Source: Bacillota bacterium (lineage in GTDB: Bacteria > Bacillota > Clostridia > Acetivibrionales > DSM-1351). Taken from it: 64,000 bases of DNA. Made by a program: the position numbers and the translations under genes. Under the pieces are notes generated by a model. The model did not search any database. It had not been told where the DNA came from and worked only from the letters and a program-made list of their open reading frames with translations. Position 1 is the first letter of the stretch, and each line of letters begins with the position of its first letter. This document shows, piece by piece, positions 44,878 to 53,447 of this stretch. The DNA lies in assembly GCA_023409265.1 (NCBI GenBank), contig JAEYHZ010000009.1:62001-126000 (forward strand). The letters are read 5' to 3'.

Positions 44878-45537
44878 CATCGGTTCTAAGGTATGACTCG
44901 ATAGTCAGTATTAATTTTATGCAGATTTACTCTTGGATTGAAAGATGCTACAGATGTCTATTTTAGAAATATGTTTTTAACCTGACCTAGATTCATTAAA
45001 CAATGGATGTTCTAAATAGCGATTACTGAACCAAATATTTTTAGTAAAAGAGCTGAAAAATCATGTTTAATTACAAACTTAAATTTAAAAGGAACATAAA
45101 ATTTAAATTTTAAGTTATAAATATGTAAAAATTAACTCATGGCTTTTCTTTTTCAATCGAATATAAATGGAAAGAAAATAGATAAAAGCATTGACTTAAA
45201 AGGCTTGTTTATAGAACTATAATTATGGTAAAGTAATACAAAATGAATAATAACTCTCATGAGAGGCACATTCTCTCTACACTACCAGAAAAAGCAGAGA
45301 TGAATGGAAAATACTACTTATTCAAGTTGCAATTATGGCTGCTGGCGAAAAATGCAAGATTTTTAGCATTTGCAAAAAATAGCGGAGAAAAAGTACTGAG
45401 ACAATTAAAATTGTCAAAGCATTTAAATTTATGTAGACATGCCACAATAGCTGTATTCTCTTTACTTGCTAATCAGGGAAAAATAAAAGTTAGCAACTAT
45501 GCTTAATAGTAAGCCGTCTACCGATTCATAATGAATC

Positions 45538-45776
45538 GACAAGATTAAAGGATATACTGATTCCGGTGGAAAATTTGAAAGTGCTTTTTTCATAAAGCCT
45601 AACTTTGAAATGGTTGCAAAAATCAGTAAAAAGTGTGGTGTAGTAGGGTTTCACGTGTTTACAGCGGAGACAAAATTCAATTCTACTCAAGCTTGTACAT
45701 GGATAATGGAACCGTAAAGAAAGTTAAAGTTAGAGGCAATGCCTTAAACGTAGGGGAACATGAATTCAAGATTTAA
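45538..45776 (+). pseudogene. Frameshifted remnant of an unidentified gene
   Basis: Coding-like sequence from 45541: KIKGYTDSGGKFESAFFIKP then NFEMVAKISKKCGVVG; about 45650 the frame shifts and continues RVYSGDKIQFYSSLYMDNGT and ends GNALNVGEHEFKI. There is no start codon. I recognise no family. It adds to the evidence that the region between the long repeats is decaying. Confidence 0.45.
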
Positions 45777-45914
45777 GTAAGTATACCAAAAACTAATATA
45801 TGTGATAGGCGGATGCCGCATATTAATAAGAGTACAGCGTTATTAGTGATGGATGCCAGATGGTTTGCACGATTCTTTTAACCGATGAAATTGAATTTGA
45901 ATAGGAGGACAGAT

Positions 45915-46493
45915 ATGAAAATACTACTTTTTCTTGCTAAAGGTGTTGAACTAATCGAAATGAGCGCCTTTATTGATGTTTTTGGATGGGATAGGCACTA
46001 CAACAACGGTAATATCGAGATCGTCACTTGCGGGTTTACAAAGGAAGTGATAAGCACTTTTAATGTTCCGATCGGAGTGGATTTACTGATAGATGAAGTA
46101 AGTACTGATGATTATATTGCTTTGGCGATACCAGGTGGATTTTCAGAATATGGCTTTTACGAAGAGGCATACGCTGAAAAATTTTTGGATTTGATTCAAC
46201 GGTTCAATGATAAAAGTAAGTGGATTGCCTCAATCTGTGTAGGCGCTCTTCCTATAGGTAAAAGTGGGATTCTGAACGGGAAGAGGGGAACTACTTATCA
46301 TTTGATGGGGGGAAGAAGGCAAAAGCAACTTGGGGAGTTCGGGGTTAAAGTAATTAATGAGCCTGTGGTAGTTGACGGGAATATTATTACGTCCTGGTGT
46401 CCATCGACAGCAGTTGAAGTAGCCTATAAACTTATGGAAGTATTAAGGACAAAGGAAGATTCAGATAAAGTACGGAAGATAATGGGTTATTAA
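45915..46493 (+). CDS. DJ-1/PfpI family protein
   Basis: Class I glutamine-amidotransferase-like fold, 192 residues from the ATG at 45915 behind AGGAGG. N-terminus MKILLFLAKGVELIEMSAFI with the conserved Glu, nucleophile elbow ASICVGALPIGKSGILNGKR with Cys near 104, and downstream GTTYHLMGG. Members are chaperone-like, glyoxalase-like or peptidase-like; this one resembles the plain DJ-1/ThiJ group. Function not predictable. It appears intact, unlike the rest of the repeat-bounded region, and is followed by the DUF1330 gene. Confidence 0.88.
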   Translation: MKILLFLAKGVELIEMSAFIDVFGWDRHYNNGNIEIVTCGFTKEVISTFNVPIGVDLLIDEVSTDDYIALAIPGGFSEYGFYEEAYAEKFLDLIQRFNDKSKWIASICVGALPIGKSGILNGKRGTTYHLMGGRRQKQLGEFGVKVINEPVVVDGNIITSWCPSTAVEVAYKLMEVLRTKEDSDKVRKIMGY

Positions 46494-46599
46494 AATGTGG
46501 ACGATTGAATGATTTTTAGTTCTATGAGGTATAAGCAATGATGAAAAAATAATTGGAGTTTATTTCAATAAAATATTATTGTTTGTGGAGGGAAGAAGA

Positions 46600-46893
46600 G
46601 TGTGTTGCTATTTCATTGCTCAAATCAAAATTAACGATGCAGATGAATACCAAAAATATTTGGATGGATGTGATGAGGTGTTTTCTAGGTATAAAGGAGA
46701 ATATCTGTCTGTTGATGGAAATCCTACTGTACTGGAAGGTGAATGGAATTATACCCGTACTGTTTTAATCCGTTTTCCAACGGAACTAGATTTTAGGTAC
46801 TGGTATGAATCTCCTGAATATCAGCAAATACTTAAACACCGCCTAAAGGCAGCAAAATGTGATTCACTTTTGATAAAAGGTCTGGATGAATGA
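46600..46893 (+). CDS. DUF1330-like protein
   Basis: Small soluble protein, 97 residues, from the GTG at 46600 (CCYFIAQIKINDADEYQKYL), chosen because GGAGGG lies 8 nt upstream; a longer frame starts at 46579. The fold marks of DUF1330/NIPSNAP-like ferredoxin-type domains are visible: IAQIKINDADEYQKYLDG, VLEGEW, RTVLIRFPT and YWYESPEYQQILKHR. Function unknown; such proteins often act as dimeric small-molecule-binding domains. It follows the PfpI gene by about 106 nt and ends 7 nt before copy 2 of the long repeat, whose hairpins would terminate it. Confidence 0.8.
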   Translation: MCCYFIAQIKINDADEYQKYLDGCDEVFSRYKGEYLSVDGNPTVLEGEWNYTRTVLIRFPTELDFRYWYESPEYQQILKHRLKAAKCDSLLIKGLDE

Positions 46894-46899
46894 TTATAA

Positions 46900-47184
46900 A
46901 AAACGGGGTTTTCAATTTAGGAAACCCCGTTTGATTTTTATACAGAATAGGTACAAAAATTATTTTACCGCTCATAACCGGTATATGGTTATGCTGCGTA
47001 CAAATTAAAAGTCATGAGTCCAGGAATAGTATTAACTGCACCTGAACTCATGACTTTTTTTATAAATTAAAAAATGAATGAAAAAGCCGTGACACCATTT
47101 TGCATTACTATGACTTGAAAAAACTTTAGTTATCAAAATGCGAACTTATTTACTATAAAAACTTATTTATAATTTATTTTAGTC
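46900..47184 (+). repeat. Long direct repeat, copy 2 (tandem terminator cassette)
   Basis: About 285 bp, same orientation as 42631-42919. It begins with hairpin AAACGGGG/CCCCGTTT with a shorter loop than copy 1, keeps the AGTCATGAGT/ACTCATGACT terminator with T8, and ends in TTATTTTAGTC, which here becomes the left arm of a large palindrome. Confidence 0.9.
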
Positions 47185-47231
47185 TATATATATTTTAAGA
47201 TATAAAATATATATAGACTAAAATAAATTAT
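47169..47231. repeat. Perfect 29-bp inverted repeat
   Basis: Arms 47169-47197 and 47203-47231 are exact complements around AGATA, all AT-rich except AGTCTA/TAGACT. The left arm is the end of copy 2 plus TATATATTTTA. It could form a cruciform or a very stable hairpin and sits about 300 nt upstream of the GH16 gene. Confidence 0.9.
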
Positions 47232-47386
47232 TATGCTAATATATAACTAAATTATTACTATTATCCCACAAAATACAATAACATAATTTATTTAATAAAA
47301 ATAGTATTAAATTATTTCATAGCTGAAATCATCTTTTATAGAGCATTAGCCTAATAGAAAAAATTTCTTACCTATGTGCATTTCAA

Positions 47387-47431
47387 CGAGGCAGGGTGTC
47401 CTCAAGGACGCAATGGGCATCTGTTACCTCG
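47387..47431 (+). ncRNA. Structured leader candidate upstream of GH16 gene
   Basis: CGAGG (47387-47391) pairs with CCTCG (47427-47431); inside, CAG/CTG and GTGTCC-TCAA-GGACGC (47396-47411) form a tight stem-loop. It is the only G+C-rich stretch in a 340-nt AT-rich gap and stands about 95 nt before the GH16 start. It is reminiscent of riboswitch-like leaders but I could not match it to a class. Confidence 0.4.
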
Positions 47432-47525
47432 GTATATAAATAAACATTGTTTATTTAATAATCTGAGAAAGGAGGTAAAACTATTAATTGCGCAGATATT
47501 TCAATAATTAAAAGGAGGTTTTAGA

Positions 47526-49433
47526 ATGTTAACGAAAGCTAAAAAAAACATTAGCTTATTAGTTGTTGCGGCCATGATATTGTCAATGTGTCTGGTTGAA
47601 TCGTTTGGAAGTGTATTTGCAGCTGCAAACCTGGTAAACAATCCGGGATTTGAATCACAAAAAACCGGGTGGTATGAACTGGGACCGAGTACTGCTACAT
47701 CTGTAGTAACATCTGGTGCCAGTGGAACTTCATACACCTTGAGGATTGGAACCGGTGAGGGAGGAATGGGACAAAAGGTAACAGCATCAGCCGGAACTTC
47801 CTATACCTTATCAGGATGGGGAAAGGTCAGTACAACCGGAGAGGTTGCTTATCTTGGCGTGGATTGTATGGATAGTGCAGGTACCAAGCTGGCTGGTGGA
47901 AAATTTGAGGTTACATTCACCACCTCGACTTTTACCAGTAAATCAATAACATTTACTGCAGTGACAGGAACTACCCAATTACAGGTATATACCTATAAGA
48001 ACCCAGGTTCAGGGTATGCCTATCTGGATGAAATAAACCTTACAACAGGTTCAGTTCTTTCTGCCCCTTCCGGGCTTCAAGCAGGAACACCAACATCCTC
48101 AACAATTCCGTTAAGTTGGAACCCTGTTGCAGGAGCGACTGGTTATAAGCTGTACAGAGATAATAGTGTGATTTATTCTGGTAGTGCCGCATCATATAAC
48201 GACACAGGTTTAACTGCCGGCACTACTTATTCCTATAAGGTATCAGCAACTAATTCTTCAGGTGAGTCGGCTCAATCAGCTGCTGTAAGCGCCGTAACAG
48301 CTGCTACAGGTGGAACTGGAGCCACAATGGTAAATCCTGGTTTTGAATCACAGAAAACCGGCTGGTATGAATTAGGGGCAAGTACTGTGACCTCGGTAGA
48401 GACGCCAGGTGCCAATGGAACTGCGTATACATTGAGAATTGGAACAGGTGAGGGCGGAATGGGGCAAAAAATTACCGCAACAGCGGGAACCTCATATACG
48501 TTGTCCGGCTGGGGAAAAGTGAGTACCAGCGGAGAGGTTGCATATTTGGGCGTGGACTGTATGAATAGTGCAGGAACAAAAATTGCCGGCGGTAAATTTG
48601 AGGTTACATTTACAACAACAGCATTCGCAAAAAAATCTTTAACGTTAACTGCCGTAGAGGGAACTACACAGATACATATCTATACATATAAGAATGGCGG
48701 TGCCGGATATGCGTATATTGATGAAATATCAATCAACTCTGCAACCTCCGGAGCTGGTGCACAGGCATTTTTTGATGATTTCACAGGGAGCTCGGTTGAC
48801 ACAGCAAGATGGGAAGTTGTAAATCAGGTTTGGGGTACAGGCAACAATGGAGTAATACCTGAAAATGTCTCTGTAAGTAATGGAATGCTCTGTGTCAGGG
48901 GAAATGGTGATCTTTACTCCGGTGTTAAAAGGACAGGTGGATGCATAAAGACAGTTGGCAGCAATTATGCATCCGGAAGCTATGAAGTAAAAATGAAGGT
49001 ATTGCCGCAGATGGGCGCATTATCTGCAATGTGGACTTATTATAATGATGGAACTATAAATCATGAAATAGATATTGAAATGCCGGGTAATACTCAGAAT
49101 TTCAACTATGTATTATGTACTGACTGGATACAGGCGATTGAAAGTAATACATACAGAACAACACAGCTCGTTCAGACTTCTACACCCCAAAATGACGGGG
49201 AATGGCATGTGTATAGATTCGATTGGCACACAAACCCAAAACGAGTTGACTATTATCGAGATGGAGTATTGCTTACCAGCCAGACAACAACAGTACCAAA
49301 TCACGGAAGTAATTTCTGGGTAGGGGTATGGTTCCCCAACAATTGGTCCGGTACACCGAATTTTGCAACAGATTACATGTATGTTGATTATGTTAAGTTT
49401 ACACCGTTCAACGAGTCCGGGGATGCCTACTAG
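47526..49433 (+). CDS. Secreted GH16 beta-glucanase with tandem carbohydrate-binding-type modules
   Basis: Extracellular endo-acting enzyme, 635 residues. Signal peptide about 1-35 ending SVFA; two near-identical ~150-residue beta modules (about 37-175 and 265-405, each with PGFESQKTGWYELG and GEGGMGQK), separated by an FN3 domain (177-262); GH16 catalytic domain about 415-630. Catalytic motif HEIDIEMPG: nucleophile Glu514, Asp516, acid/base Glu518. This ExDxE form is that of lichenases and XTH-type enzymes rather than the ExDxxE laminarinases, so a mixed-linkage beta-glucan is a fair guess. AAAGGAGG site. No anchor or dockerin seen; it leads the beta-glucan unit. Confidence 0.93.
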   Translation: MLTKAKKNISLLVVAAMILSMCLVESFGSVFAAANLVNNPGFESQKTGWYELGPSTATSVVTSGASGTSYTLRIGTGEGGMGQKVTASAGTSYTLSGWGKVSTTGEVAYLGVDCMDSAGTKLAGGKFEVTFTTSTFTSKSITFTAVTGTTQLQVYTYKNPGSGYAYLDEINLTTGSVLSAPSGLQAGTPTSSTIPLSWNPVAGATGYKLYRDNSVIYSGSAASYNDTGLTAGTTYSYKVSATNSSGESAQSAAVSAVTAATGGTGATMVNPGFESQKTGWYELGASTVTSVETPGANGTAYTLRIGTGEGGMGQKITATAGTSYTLSGWGKVSTSGEVAYLGVDCMNSAGTKIAGGKFEVTFTTTAFAKKSLTLTAVEGTTQIHIYTYKNGGAGYAYIDEISINSATSGAGAQAFFDDFTGSSVDTARWEVVNQVWGTGNNGVIPENVSVSNGMLCVRGNGDLYSGVKRTGGCIKTVGSNYASGSYEVKMKVLPQMGALSAMWTYYNDGTINHEIDIEMPGNTQNFNYVLCTDWIQAIESNTYRTTQLVQTSTPQNDGEWHVYRFDWHTNPKRVDYYRDGVLLTSQTTTVPNHGSNFWVGVWFPNNWSGTPNFATDYMYVDYVKFTPFNESGDAY

Positions 49434-49446
49434 GAAATATAACATA

Positions 49447-49556
49447 TGGGAGAGCATTTTCAGACAATAGCGTTTCGGACAATAGTATTTTCAGACAATA
49501 GCTTTCGGACAATAGTATTTCGGGCAGAGCATTTTAGACAATAGCATTTACAGGCA
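49447..49556. repeat. Irregular short tandem repeats (ACAATAG units)
   Basis: At least five GACAATAG cores, separated by 8-10 nt of CATTTTCA or TATTTCGG type sequence, directly after the GH16 stop. Period about 16-18 nt, imperfect. Confidence 0.7.
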
Positions 49557-49575
49557 GCTGATATATCATATGCTG

Positions 49576-49638
49576 TGATCTAAGACCATTAGATTAATGA
49601 ATTTTATGTCATTAGTTTAGTGGTCTTTCTTTATCACC
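49576..49638 (+). terminator. Hairpin after GH16 gene
   Basis: GTGAT...AAGACCATTA (left) and TAGTGGTCTT...ATCAC (right) form an imperfect long stem. No clear U-run, so termination is only probable. Confidence 0.5.
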
Positions 49639-49697
49639 AAAAAATCATGCATTATTTTAAGATTTAAAATAATAATTCGATTTTTAACGAAAAAGTA

Positions 49698-49726
49698 TTT
49701 ACTTACACGGTTTAAGATGGTATTAT
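49698..49726 (+). promoter_or_regulatory. Promoter of beta-glucan ABC operon
   Basis: TTTACT (49698-49703), 17-nt spacer, TATTAT (49721-49726), about 87 nt before the first permease gene. Moderate match. Confidence 0.45.
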
Positions 49727-49812
49727 TATCTTGACAATTGAATCAATAGTTTACGACATAAATAAATAAGTCTTTGTAAATTGTTTTCAAATATAGGAGG
49801 TTATGTTACATA

Positions 49813-50730
49813 ATGAAGAAGAATTCCATTCTGCAAGATCTCGTAAAAAACAAATGGCTTTACATCATGTTTCTCCCGGTATTTATCTGGTATATAGTAT
49901 TTTCTTATGCTCCTATGGGGGGGATGGTCATTGCATTTCAGAAGTACAATATCTACAAGGGTTTAATGCATAGTCCATTTGTCGGATTTGAAAACTTCCA
50001 AAGATTTTTTCAGGATCCATATTTCTTCAGATTATTGAGGAATACTATTCTGCTGAATTTATACGGCTTGCTTTGGGGATTTCCAATCCCAATAATCATG
50101 GCACTGGCATTTAACGAAATACATTCAAAATATTTTAAAAGTTTAACCCAGACAATTAGTTATCTTCCTTATTTCATATCAACAGTTGTAGTGGTATCCA
50201 TAGCAGTACAGTTTTTATCTCCTACCACCGGCTTGATAAATATACTTCTTAATAAACTAGGCTTGGACAGTGTGTACTTTCTGCAGCATCCTGAATATTT
50301 CAGAACAATACTGATAACCATGGGTATCTGGCAGGGTTCAGGCTTCAATGCAATCATATACATGGCAGCGCTTACCAGTATTCCGGCAGAGCATTATGAG
50401 GCGGCAATTGTAGACGGAGCTACAAAGGGACAGCAATTAAGACATGTAACACTTCCGGGGCTTGTGCCGACTATAGTAATAATGCTGATAATCAATCTTG
50501 GATCACTCCTTACTGTAGGACATGAAAGAATAATTCTGATGTATAATCCATTGATTTATGAAACAGCGGATGTTTTAAATACATACATTTACAGATTGGG
50601 CTTTGGAGATCAGTATACGGACTTCAGTTATGGACAGGCAATAAGTTTATTCCAGAATGTAATAGGATTTTTGCTGGTATATTTTTCAAACAAAATAAGT
50701 GTAAAACTTAATGAAACTTCATTATGGTAA
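49813..50730 (+). CDS. Sugar ABC transporter permease (LplB type)
   Basis: Membrane subunit of a CUT1-type importer, 305 residues, six helices. N-terminus KKNSILQDLVKNKWLYIMFLP is typical of LplB/YtcP-associated permeases; the EAA loop reads EAAIVDGATKGQQLRHVTLP near residues 197-216. AGGAGG lies 13 nt upstream, a long but usable spacing. Coupled with the next permease and lipoprotein; no ATPase gene in the operon. Probable cargo is beta-glucan oligosaccharide released by GH16. Confidence 0.9.
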   Translation: MKKNSILQDLVKNKWLYIMFLPVFIWYIVFSYAPMGGMVIAFQKYNIYKGLMHSPFVGFENFQRFFQDPYFFRLLRNTILLNLYGLLWGFPIPIIMALAFNEIHSKYFKSLTQTISYLPYFISTVVVVSIAVQFLSPTTGLINILLNKLGLDSVYFLQHPEYFRTILITMGIWQGSGFNAIIYMAALTSIPAEHYEAAIVDGATKGQQLRHVTLPGLVPTIVIMLIINLGSLLTVGHERIILMYNPLIYETADVLNTYIYRLGFGDQYTDFSYGQAISLFQNVIGFLLVYFSNKISVKLNETSLW

Positions 50731-50749
50731 AGGGAGGAGAATAATTAGA

Positions 50750-51631
50750 ATGCAAAATATTAAAAAATCTTTTGAAGATATGGCGTTTTCTGCAATAAGT
50801 TACCTGTTTATAATTTTTGTATGCATAGTGACACTGTATCCCATTATCTTTGTTGTAGCTGCCTCACTTAGTTCAGCCGGCTCCATAATGAGAAACGAGG
50901 TTTTACTGCTCCCAAAGGAGGTAACCTGGAGAGCATATCAAGTAGTTGTAAACTATAAGGGAATCTGGACTGCTTATGCTAATACACTCTTCTATGCAAT
51001 TCTCGGAACGGCAATCAGTGTTTTACTTACTGCGTTTGCAGCATATCCTTTGTCACGTAAGTCGTGGGCGCCCAGAAAATTTTTCTCGGTATTTATAGTT
51101 TTTACCATGTGGTTTAGCGGAGGAATGATACCGTTCTATCTATTAATAAAAAACATGGGATTATTGGATTCAAGAATAGCCATCCTTTTATATCCTGCAA
51201 TTTCTGCATTTTATGTAATTATTATGAGAACATATTTTGAAGGAATCCCTGATGCTATAGAGGAATCGGCAAAATTGGACGGTGCAAATGATATGGTTAT
51301 TTTATTCAAAATAATTATTCCCTTGTCCATGCCGATTATTGCAACAATAGCACTGTACTATGCAGTCGGAAGATGGAATTCATTTTTCTGGGAGATGCTT
51401 ATTCTCTCAGATGAAAAGAAGTTACCTGTTCAGGTTTTATTGCAGAGGATTATTTTATCCAGTCAGTTAGGGCAGGACATTCAAAAATCGCTCACCAGGG
51501 GCGAGGCGTCTATACCGATTACTATAAAATATGCATGTATAGTAGTAACAGCATTACCAATCATTATGGTTTACCCTTTTGCACAAAAATACTTTGTGAA
51601 AGGAGTGTTGGTTGGCGGAGTCAAAGGTTAA
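50750..51631 (+). CDS. Sugar ABC transporter permease (LplC/YtcP type)
   Basis: Second permease, 293 residues from the ATG at 50750 (MQNIKKSFEDMAFSAISYLF), with GGGAGGAG 9 nt upstream; an earlier in-frame start inside the previous gene is less likely. Six helices; EAA loop EESAKLDGANDMVILFKIII near 179-198; the ending KYFVKGVLVGGVKG is the hallmark of the LplC/YtcP group. It starts 19 nt after the first permease gene ends. Confidence 0.92.
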   Translation: MQNIKKSFEDMAFSAISYLFIIFVCIVTLYPIIFVVAASLSSAGSIMRNEVLLLPKEVTWRAYQVVVNYKGIWTAYANTLFYAILGTAISVLLTAFAAYPLSRKSWAPRKFFSVFIVFTMWFSGGMIPFYLLIKNMGLLDSRIAILLYPAISAFYVIIMRTYFEGIPDAIEESAKLDGANDMVILFKIIIPLSMPIIATIALYYAVGRWNSFFWEMLILSDEKKLPVQVLLQRIILSSQLGQDIQKSLTRGEASIPITIKYACIVVTALPIIMVYPFAQKYFVKGVLVGGVKG

Positions 51632-51688
51632 TATTTGTGCACGGGTAAAGAATATACCAATTATTACAAATATATAGGAGGAGTTAAA

Positions 51689-53344
51689 ATGTTAAAAAGA
51701 AGTTATAAAAACTTGGTACCTATACTTTTATCAGCTGCTTTAACAGCTACAACTTTAGTCGGCTGTGGTTCAACCGACACAAGTTCGGCTGGCAGTACAA
51801 CAACCCCGGAGGCAACAGCCTCTGAGTCGGCAGCAGTATCTTCAACAGTGGCAAACAGTAATGGATTACCCATATCAAGTGAACCAATCACATTGTCAAT
51901 ATTCTTACCAAGCAGACAGCCTGATGCCTTGTATACCAATGATACATTGACATTTAAAGAACTTGAAAAGCGCACAAATATTAAGTTTGATATAAACACA
52001 GTAGTATCTTCACAGGTTAAGGACAAATTTACAATTATGATGGCATCAGGAAATTTACCTGATATCGTATACGGGACAGTTGAAAATATTAATAAGTATG
52101 GTATTCAAGGAGCATTTCAGGACCTGGATGATCTGATTGAAAAAAATGCTCCAAACATAAAGAAATATCTTGTAGATAATAGTGCAGTACATGCCCAGGC
52201 AGCAGCAACAGATGGAAAACTATACAGTGTACCCATGTTATCAGCTATAAAGACAGCCATGGGCTACAATATCAGACAGGATTGGCTGGATAAGTTAAAT
52301 CTTAAGGCTCCTGGTACCATTGATGAATGGCATACTGTATTAAAAGCCTTTAAGGAAAAGGATCCAAATGGAAATGGAAAGCAGGATGAGGTTCCTCTTA
52401 TATTGGACAGAGCCTGGGAAAATTATTATTTAAACTTTGCTGATGCATGGAAAATTGACGTGGATCCAAATAAGGATTACTGGATGTACAAGGACGGTAA
52501 GGCAACATTTACGGCCATCCAGCCTGAATTTAAGGAATTTATCTCCACAATGGGACAGTGGTACAAAGAAGGTTTGATAGATAAGGAATTTGCTACAAGA
52601 GAAGATACGAATAACTATCATATGCTCAACAACCTGGCCGGTGCTACCTGCTACTGGACCGGATATGTAGCTGCACAGAATACCAATGCAGAAATTCTTG
52701 CAAAAGAACCGAAAACCAATTGGCAGGTTATTGCTCCTCCTGTACTGAAAGCCGGTGATGAGGCAAAGACATACAGCCAGCAATTGGAAGTAGTTCCGCA
52801 CTCTTGGGCTATCAGCAGCAGTAATAAGCATATCGATGAAACAATAAAGCTGTTTGACTATGTATATGGTGATGAAGGTTCACTGCTGTTCAATTTTGGT
52901 ATTGCTGATGATACATATAAAATGGAAAACGGCAAGCCGGTTTATACAGACAAGGTTAAGAAGGATAAGGATGGCGCAACTATTTTCCTCAGGAAAAATG
53001 GTATACAGCCTTTGATAGGTATAAGACAAATGCCGGAATATGAATCTGCAAGCTGTGCAAATGATGATACAAGAAAGCAGTTATTTGACTATGTTGATAA
53101 TAACAGATTCTTTGAAACTGCTCCAAAACCATCTTTGACGGATGCTGAGAAAACTCTGTATGACACTAAAATGGTTGCTATCAAGACCTATGTAGAAGAG
53201 ATGCTTCTTAAATTTATGGTTGGTTCTGAGGATCCTAACCAAAAATGGGATGAATATGTAGCAAAGGTTAAGGAATTAGGTATTGATGACATAACCGGGG
53301 TTATGGATAAGGCATATTCCAGATACTACTCAATTGCTAAATAA
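51689..53344 (+). CDS. Extracellular oligosaccharide-binding lipoprotein
   Basis: Solute-binding protein, 551 residues from the ATG at 51689 behind AGGAGGAG. Signal peptide with lipobox LVGC, lipidated at Cys26, then an acidic Ser/Thr linker to about 65. The long fold (LSIFLPSRQPDALYTNDTLT; later DGKLYSVPML) matches the LipO/LplA-type binding proteins that partner LplB/YtcP permeases. A DPNGNGKQDEVP stretch near 225-236 looks like a calcium-binding EF-type loop, common in this group. Confidence 0.92.
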   Translation: MLKRSYKNLVPILLSAALTATTLVGCGSTDTSSAGSTTTPEATASESAAVSSTVANSNGLPISSEPITLSIFLPSRQPDALYTNDTLTFKELEKRTNIKFDINTVVSSQVKDKFTIMMASGNLPDIVYGTVENINKYGIQGAFQDLDDLIEKNAPNIKKYLVDNSAVHAQAAATDGKLYSVPMLSAIKTAMGYNIRQDWLDKLNLKAPGTIDEWHTVLKAFKEKDPNGNGKQDEVPLILDRAWENYYLNFADAWKIDVDPNKDYWMYKDGKATFTAIQPEFKEFISTMGQWYKEGLIDKEFATREDTNNYHMLNNLAGATCYWTGYVAAQNTNAEILAKEPKTNWQVIAPPVLKAGDEAKTYSQQLEVVPHSWAISSSNKHIDETIKLFDYVYGDEGSLLFNFGIADDTYKMENGKPVYTDKVKKDKDGATIFLRKNGIQPLIGIRQMPEYESASCANDDTRKQLFDYVDNNRFFETAPKPSLTDAEKTLYDTKMVAIKTYVEEMLLKFMVGSEDPNQKWDEYVAKVKELGIDDITGVMDKAYSRYYSIAK

Positions 53345-53368
53345 AGTTTGCAATTTGTGATGTTTATA

Positions 53369-53399
53369 GGAGTGGGTTTCTAATTCAGAAACCCACTCC
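53369..53399 (+). terminator. Hairpin after binding-protein gene
   Basis: Perfect 13-bp stem GGAGTGGGTTTCT/AGAAACCCACTCC with a 5-nt loop between the lipoprotein and phosphohexomutase genes. It has no strong U-run, so it probably stabilises the upstream message or partly terminates it, as with the hairpin in the arabinoside operon. Confidence 0.7.
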
Positions 53400-53447
53400 A
53401 TTATTAATAAGATAAATATAATTTATGAGTCAGAGGTGAGGAATTAA

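Noticed and set aside
45243..45506. 87-codon open frame in the decayed region
   Set aside because: No good ribosome site, no recognisable motif and composition like the AT-rich surroundings; treated as chance.
47387..47431. c-di-GMP-I riboswitch
   Set aside because: AGGG and GGACGCAA are reminiscent, but the conserved GCAAAGCC core and the GNRA-loop arrangement are missing.
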